Below, piece by piece: positions 58,900 to 64,000 of a stretch of 64,000 nucleotides of DNA (the stretch's first letter is position 1; each line of letters opens with the position of its first letter). Below the pieces are notes generated by a model that was not told the origin of the DNA, searched no databases, and was given only the letters and a program-made list of their open reading frames with translations. Source of the stretch: Sinonovacula constricta (lineage: Eukaryota; Mollusca; Bivalvia; Cardiida; Solecurtidae). The DNA is taken from positions 16,381,378 through 16,445,377 of the forward strand of contig CM017564.1 in assembly GCA_007844125.1 (NCBI GenBank), read 5' to 3'. The position numbers and the translations under genes were made by a program.

Positions 58900-59976
58900 A
58901 TACAATATACATGTATGAATTTATCCTTCGTTTTCACTCTTTTTATTCATTCATTAACGGTTACTTATTTTGAAATGACCACATCATAAAAATCAGTAGC
59001 TAAAATAACTTTGTAATAGCGTGTTCAAATCATCATTCTTCTTATATTGGGTGCTTTTGAGGCAAAAGTGTGACATAGGGGTTGAAAATTCAAACCTAGT
59101 CTTCATGAATGTCACCTATTTTTGATTGAAATAAATACTTCAAATAACACAGAAATTACTTTTGGGAAGTATCAGGAAATACAAATCAGAAAATATTTCG
59201 ACCTTAAATCCAAATATTGCGAACATTTCCAACAATATGGGTGAGTCATAAATGTGTCTTATGACAAGAACCTAGACTAAATCATATGCATTTTTCTGAA
59301 TAACATAATTGTACACTAATAATAATACAGTCATTGGTGTATGTGTATAAAGTATAATCATGTGCATAATTAATCAGTTGTTCAAGGAAAATAAAAACCC
59401 CACTTTTTGTCCAAATTTGACACTGAAAATAAATTGTTACCTCACAAAGTTTTTGTTGTATGAAAAACAAAAATAAAATCAGGATTTTCCCCATCTTTAT
59501 AGACCAAATTTCAAGAATGTAATTTATTGGTAACTTAAAATTGCCAAAATTTTAATTTGAAAATCAGACTATTTTTCAGAGATTGGATGCACAGGGGACA
59601 CATATTGACAGCCAATATAATATGCACTTATACTCACTTTTATGTACATAAAATAATAATTTGTGATCTACTTAATCTGGCATTTCGGGTTATATAAGAG
59701 ATTATTCCTCAAAATTCAACAGCATGTAGTGATGCAAAGGGAAAACTGAGGCTAAGAAAACTACTAACAGCAAACAAACACATACATAACATTTATTACT
59801 TCATAAATATAAGTACTAAATATAAAGTACTAGAATTCATAATACTTTGTAATGTTATGGACAAGGTGCATAGGGGACATATTATAGCACAATTATTATT
59901 TTTGTAATTATCAATTTTTTTGTAACTAAACGTTTTAACAATTAGAGGAACTGTTCTAACAGTAGAGCTTGAAACA

Positions 59977-60282
59977 CTACTGTAAATGTTTGAAGAGAAC
60001 ATAACACCCTACAAAACTATTTCTAAACAGTGGACTCAATGCCAGTTCATCAATCAGATCTAGCGGTCTTGCACATTTTGATATTAGCTTCCAACGCTTT
60101 GTCTTGATAACCTTACCCTCTTTGTGTACTTTTCTGGGACATTTTCCCAATTGGTGATATTCGACCTCATTATCATTACTGTTGAAGTCTAACAAAAGTG
60201 GCTGATACATTCTTCTAACAGACTCTGTTCCCACAACTGATGCACTGTCTATTAACACATTCTCTCTCTGGCCTTTCATCAA
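59977..60282 (-). CDS. Hypothetical 101-aa ORF in the right palindrome arm
   Basis: Starts MMKGQRENVLIDSASVVGTE and ends FVGCYVLFKHLQ. No known domain is recognised. It lies just downstream of the 133-codon ORF on the same strand, so both may be pieces of one interrupted mobile-element gene. Duplicated in the left arm. Confidence 0.3.
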   Translation of the reverse strand: MMKGQRENVLIDSASVVGTESVRRMYQPLLLDFNSNDNEVEYHQLGKCPRKVHKEGKVIKTKRWKLISKCARPLDLIDELALSPLFRNSFVGCYVLFKHLQ

Positions 60283-60499
60283 AGGGCATACTGTTTAATT
60301 TGAGATCTGTCTCACATAAGTTTTCAGTTCTGGAAAGTCCTTCTATTGTGCAAGTTTATTTAGAGCCTCTACCTTTTGTTAGATGTTATAATATTTTGTA
60401 CACACACAAACGCGCCTACATGTCAAGTCTTCTGTAACTTTTGATTAATCTGATAAAACTGGTAAATGATTTTTTGTTGAATAATTTGTACAGTTTAAA

Positions 60500-60901
60500 T
60501 TAAGATTTCAGTAGATGCCTCTTTGCCAATGGAATCCCATTCAATAGAATAGTATCTCTTTTATAAGGCATGACTTGAGACTTAAATTCAAGAAATTTCC
60601 CAACTTTTGGTTTCCACAAGGTTTTAAATTCACCTGGCTTGGACATGGTTTTACTCTGTTGCATCTGTTGGTGCTTGAATTGTTGAAGATTTTTCTTGCA
60701 ACTCCTCATATTGTTATCATTGCTAGTGTATGCTAGCTGCCATCTCACCTTTGAATGTGATTTAGCTGGTCTGGCTACTTTTCTTGTGTCTATGACATGG
60801 GCAGTAGTGTCATTTTCTTCATCATGACTAATTTTGAGGAGATACTTTCTCTTCGGTGTTGCATTCTTTACCAAATGGTTAGTTGTGGAGGCCAATGCCA
60901 T
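60500..60901 (-). CDS. Hypothetical basic 133-aa ORF in the right palindrome arm
   Basis: The predicted protein is Lys/Gln/Asn-rich (KISHDEENDTTAHVIDTRKV, KSHSKVRWQLAYTSNDNN, FKHQQMQQSKTMSKPGEF). It follows the 79-codon ORF at 61,122-61,361, and the intervening sequence reads as basic coiled-coil-like text in another frame (TEQKEEGSNKKARKQTVEAA). The set may be one frame-broken gene of about 300 codons, perhaps the accessory protein of a mobile element. No transposase motif is seen. Confidence 0.35.
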   Translation of the reverse strand: MALASTTNHLVKNATPKRKYLLKISHDEENDTTAHVIDTRKVARPAKSHSKVRWQLAYTSNDNNMRSCKKNLQQFKHQQMQQSKTMSKPGEFKTLWKPKVGKFLEFKSQVMPYKRDTILLNGIPLAKRHLLKS

Positions 60902-61121
60902 GGGTTCCTTCCAAAGAGGGACTGTTTAGCATGTTGTTCTCTTTTCCGAACTGACGCTGCTTCAACTGTCTGCTTTCGTGCCTTCTTATTTGAACCTTCC
61001 TCCTTTTGTTCCGTCATTTCCTGGACTTCTGTTGTTTGTTCATTTTACTTCTTTTTATTCTTTCTCTGCGTCTGCTTCTTTAGTTTTTCCTTTTCTGTTA
61101 TTTGTGAATCATAGTCAGGAT

Positions 61122-61361
61122 CTAATTGTCTTCTTTCTTTAACTGTGGAGCTATACCTGGCAAAAATTCAGTTCTTTTTCTCATTTTCTCTCTGTCATAC
61201 CTTTTCTGCAATTTTTGATAATTTTTAAGTCTCTTTCTGCGCTTCCTAGACTTCACTGTGTTAATGTTTTCAACAGTATTTTCTTCATTTTTTTCACTTT
61301 TTCTGTGTAATCTCCTTGGAAAAGGAAAATTAACTATCAGCTTTTCTACTGTTGTACTCAT
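61122..61361 (-). CDS. Hypothetical 79-aa Lys/Arg-rich ORF, right palindrome arm
   Basis: Begins MSTTVEKLIVNFPFPRRLHR and contains KSRKRRKRLKNYQKLQKRYD followed by REKMRKRTEF. The strongly basic helical segment resembles the nucleic-acid-binding starts of some invertebrate mobile-element proteins, which is a composition argument only. Ends at a stop after QLKKEDN. Confidence 0.35.
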   Translation of the reverse strand: MSTTVEKLIVNFPFPRRLHRKSEKNEENTVENINTVKSRKRRKRLKNYQKLQKRYDREKMRKRTEFLPGIAPQLKKEDN

Positions 61362-61667
61362 TTCCTGTACAAAATTATAATCGGGTATATTTGCTATACA
61401 TATTAAAAAAATTGCCTCCCCTTTGCACCCAATTGATGCATATAATACAATGCATATATAAAAGCATAACATGCTTTTTTATGCTCCCCTTCGAAGAAGA
61501 AGGGGTATATTGCTTTGGACATGTCAGTAGGTCGGTCTGTCCGTCGGTAGACCAAAGCTTGTGCGAGTGATAACTTGACAATTCTGGAGCTATGGTCATC
61601 AAATTTGACATCCAGGTTGGACCTAACCAGTAGATCACCCCTATTGATTTAAGGGTGATCATGTCAA

Positions 61668-61682
61668 AGGTCACAGTGACCT
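61668..61682. promoter_or_regulatory. Perfect IR3 palindrome AGGTCAcagTGACCT, copy 1
   Basis: Matches the consensus estrogen-response-element layout (inverted AGGTCA half-sites with a 3-nt spacer). It is embedded in the tandem repeat, so activity cannot be assumed. Confidence 0.5.
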
Positions 61683-62102
61683 TAAATGGTAAAAGGTTGT
61701 CAAAGCTTGTCCAAGTGATAACTCAGCAATGCCTAGACCTATGGTCATCAAACTTTACATGGAGGCTGGGCCTGACCAGTAGATGACCCCTTATGATTTT
61801 AGGGGTCAAAGGTCGAGGTGACCTTGAATGATAAAAGGTTGTCCAAGTGATAACTCGACAATGCCTGCACCCATGGCCCTCACACTTGACTTGGAGGCTG
61901 GGCCTGACCAGAAGATGACCCCTATTGATTTTTGGGGTCATCGGGCCAAAAGTCAAGGTTGCAGTGACGCCAAAAGGTTAACAAAGCTTCTCCAACTGAC
62001 TCGACAATGCCTGCAACTATGGCCCTCAAACTTTACTTTGGGGTTGGGCCTGACCAGGTGATGACCCCTTTTTATTTTAGGGGTCATTGGGTTTAAAGGT
62101 CA

Positions 62103-62117
62103 AGGTCACAGTGACCT
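62103..62117. promoter_or_regulatory. Perfect IR3 palindrome AGGTCAcagTGACCT, copy 2
   Basis: Second perfect match; a one-mismatch version (AGGTCGaggTGACCT) lies near 61,808. The palindrome is therefore part of the repeat unit and decays in other units. Confidence 0.5.
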
Positions 62118-62520
62118 TGAACGCAAAAAGCTTGTCTGTGTGATAACTCAACAATGCCTGCACCCATGGCCATCAAACTTGACATTAAGGTTTGGGGTGA
62201 CCAGTTGATGACCCCTATGGATTTTGATGTCAAAGGTCAAGGTCATAACATATAGGTCATTAACATTTACATCATATTTACCTATTCCCTGCCGCTTAGA
62301 GGATACATGGTTATCTGCAAATATCAGTCATCATTTGGACATGATTAAAAACTGTACTTTTTATCCACACACTTTGAATGGTCATAATCTTAAGACTGCC
62401 TCAACTGCATCCAATGTCAATGACAAATCAGCTGTCATTTCAGTCTATGCATATTTCATTCAATTGTCCAAAAATTACTGACAACATGGCGCTCAAGGGG
62501 GGTATAATGTTTGATAGTCA

Positions 62521-64000
62521 TCTCTTGTTTCTATTTGATTTGATGTTTTTAAATTGTGATAATAGTTAAAATAGAATATTAAAACAGATTATGTAATCTT
62601 AATATGCCTCAATATTAAAAAAAATACATTTAAATTAATTTAAAATCCTTGAAAAATAGACCTTTATAATAAAATAATAATTACCAATATTTATTATACA
62701 CTTAACATCCAATTGCTAAACTATCAAGTGATACCTGAATATTATGTACACATTTCCTGGAATATGGAAATAGCACCATATTTTTCGGTTATAACATGTT
62801 ATTGAGACTTGCAAAAGCGGTGCACAGGGGATATTTCTTTTAAACCATGCAGATGCTTTACATCCCTGTGTATGAGAAACTGAAACCTGTTTTTGCATCC
62901 CTTGCCACTTTCTATCTAGGGAAATAAAGAGAACATCATTTTATTTAAAAAATAATAGAAATCTGACACCTTACAACTGAAAAGGTACACAGGGAGACAT
63001 GTTTGGGTATTAAGACTCATCTAAGTTCCGGACAAAATTATGGATGAATTAATAAAACTATGTTATTTGTTCAAAGCTGGCAGGTTAAAAGGATTAAAAG
63101 AACATAAGGATTTAAGACAAATAGTGCTTAAATTAAATGGTAGTGTTCTTAAAGTAAATTTAATTTTCTATCTTTTTTTAATGAATGGAATTCCGTCACA
63201 TGACATTAAACTTGGTTAAAATGATTTATATTTTTTTTATTAAAAGTATGTTTTGTAAAATGATAAAGGGTAAAGTTTATTAGAAAGAAAAACAATGTAA
63301 CCATACAATTCAGTTTCAAAAAATAAAACACATGAATGAAGGCCTTCATGTTAAATGTCACACTTTTTTGGGTGCACAGGGGACAAACTTAGCTACGTAT
63401 TCTTTCATAACTTTTTTACTGATTGAGCCATTCAGCTGAAACTCAATAAATGTGTTGTCAAGATTTTTTGGTCCACGAATTGCCTGCAAACACTTTTTAA
63501 AAGTGAAAGGAATTAAAGTTAAGAGAGAGAAAAGAAAAAGCCTCATTATTTTGAAAAACACCCATATGCCTGTCTTGAGCGATTTTTTTGCAGTTGTCAA
63601 AATTAGCACAAGCCTGCAATCCCTGCACTTGCTGCTATCACGGCTTGCTCAAATTCTGGGTTTTATAGAGCTTGTTGAACACAATGATAAAAAAACATGA
63701 TTGTAAAAAATTAAGGCTTGTTTATCCAAGATTCTAATTTCAATAACTCATCATTGATGTGAAGATATATATTCAGGACTTCTCATGTTCAAGATAAGAC
63801 CTGAATCAGTATTGAGACATTTTAACTTACTACCATTGCACGGTTGTCAAGATTTTTTTTTGCGATTGTTTTTTTGCTTGGACATACGCATAAAAAAGGA
63901 AGAACCTTGAAATGAATGTAAATCTTTTATATTCACAATTGCTTAGTGGTCTTCGCCCTTTCACCCTGCTTTGGCCGTTTGGGCATGAATCCCTGAAGTC
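62521..64000. other. Right flank, possibly element-derived
   Basis: AT-rich with short ORFs. On the - strand 63,358-63,609 reads 83 codons ending KFVPCAPKKV, and 62,716-62,898 reads 60 codons including RNIPCAPLLQ; neither is recognised. The string GTGCACAGGGGA(C) recurs at about 62,819 and 63,373 (weaker at 62,987), and close versions occur in the palindrome arm at about 59,588 and 59,868, suggesting a common origin. Confidence 0.35.

Larger units (their letters stand above)
58900..61492 (-). repeat. Right outer arm of the giant inverted repeat
   Basis: Inverted copy of 48,485-51,045; see that entry. Homopolymers are generally one base longer here and the reading frames are better preserved, so this looks like the more accurate copy. 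It runs into the first bases (atgctcccctt) of the repeat at 61,481. Confidence 0.95.
61481..62520 (+). mobile_element. Bivalve-type repeat with tandem AGGTCAcagTGACCT units
   Basis: Starts atgctccccttcgaagaaga with a small hairpin (ccccttcgaagaagaagggg), continues as roughly 140-bp degenerate units (tgataactcgacaatgcctg, atggtcatcaaacttgacat, gaccagtagatgacccctat, then ggtcaaggtcacagtgacct) and ends near caacatggcgctcaaggggg. I recall this as a very common bivalve interspersed repeat. No long ORF. Its first bases are also present at the outer end of the left palindrome arm. Confidence 0.7.

Noticed and set aside
48485..61492. A giant DNA transposon with 6.5-kb terminal inverted repeats
   Set aside because: No target-site duplication can be shown (left end in the gap), there is no transposase between the arms and no spacer at the centre; a palindromic duplication or assembly effect fits better.

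Overview
This is a eukaryotic genomic window, AT-rich, intron-rich and crowded with minisatellites and tRNA-derived SINEs. Several dispersed repeats resemble ones I recall from bivalve genomes: the TIR-like CTCACCTGAG...CTCAGGTGAG element, the AGGTCAcagTGACCT-containing repeat that starts near atgctccccttcgaag, and the SINE with a conserved central domain. Together with the gene models this points to a bivalve mollusc; the species cannot be named from the sequence alone.

Three protein-coding genes can be assembled exon by exon, each with in-phase GT-AG introns. (1) A FAM69/DIPK1 family gene, + strand, 12,957-15,023, 3 exons, 420 aa: a predicted type II membrane pseudokinase-like protein of the secretory pathway. 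(2) DLAT, the E2 subunit of mitochondrial pyruvate dehydrogenase, - strand, 19,641-34,352, 11 exons, 515 aa, with a single lipoyl domain. (3) MORN2, + strand, 34,648-44,975, 4 exons, 146 aa, with a 10-nt first coding exon and an 8.2-kb first intron. DLAT and MORN2 are head to head, with 295 bp between their start codons, so they probably share a bidirectional promoter. A further low-confidence spliced transcript may occupy about 1.7-5.0 kb, and an unidentified 151-codon ORF sits in DLAT intron 1.

Repeats by region: 2.0-2.5 kb MITE-like element; 5.9-7.7 kb duplicated segments and SINEs; 7.7-9.4 kb a 26-bp minisatellite; 11.4-12.1 kb an approximately 122-bp array; 16.15-17.88 kb a 45-bp satellite with a 675-bp higher-order period; 19.8-32.2 kb DLAT introns packed with SINEs, almost all in sense orientation; 35.0-35.65 kb a foldback element with an 11-bp flanking duplication; 46.06-48.38 kb a 34-bp minisatellite running into a 100-N assembly gap (48,385-48,484).

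From 48,485 to 61,492 the window is one giant inverted repeat of about 13 kb. Outer arms of about 2.6 kb carry decayed mobile-element-like ORFs, and the inner parts are two head-to-head arrays of a 102-bp satellite (about 38 units each) meeting at about 54,963. The outer arms differ almost only by 1-nt indels, mostly homopolymer shortening in the left arm, while the inner arrays differ by whole units. Whether it is a true recent palindrome or partly an assembly product is the main open question. 61.5-62.5 kb is another bivalve-type repeat with perfect IR3 nuclear-receptor-like palindromes, and 62.5-64 kb may be further element-derived sequence.

The most unusual feature inside genes is that both DLAT and MORN2 carry short tandem duplications that copy a splice site: four tandem 3' splice sites at 39-bp spacing in DLAT, which stay in frame, and three tandem 5' splice sites at 43-bp spacing in MORN2, which do not.
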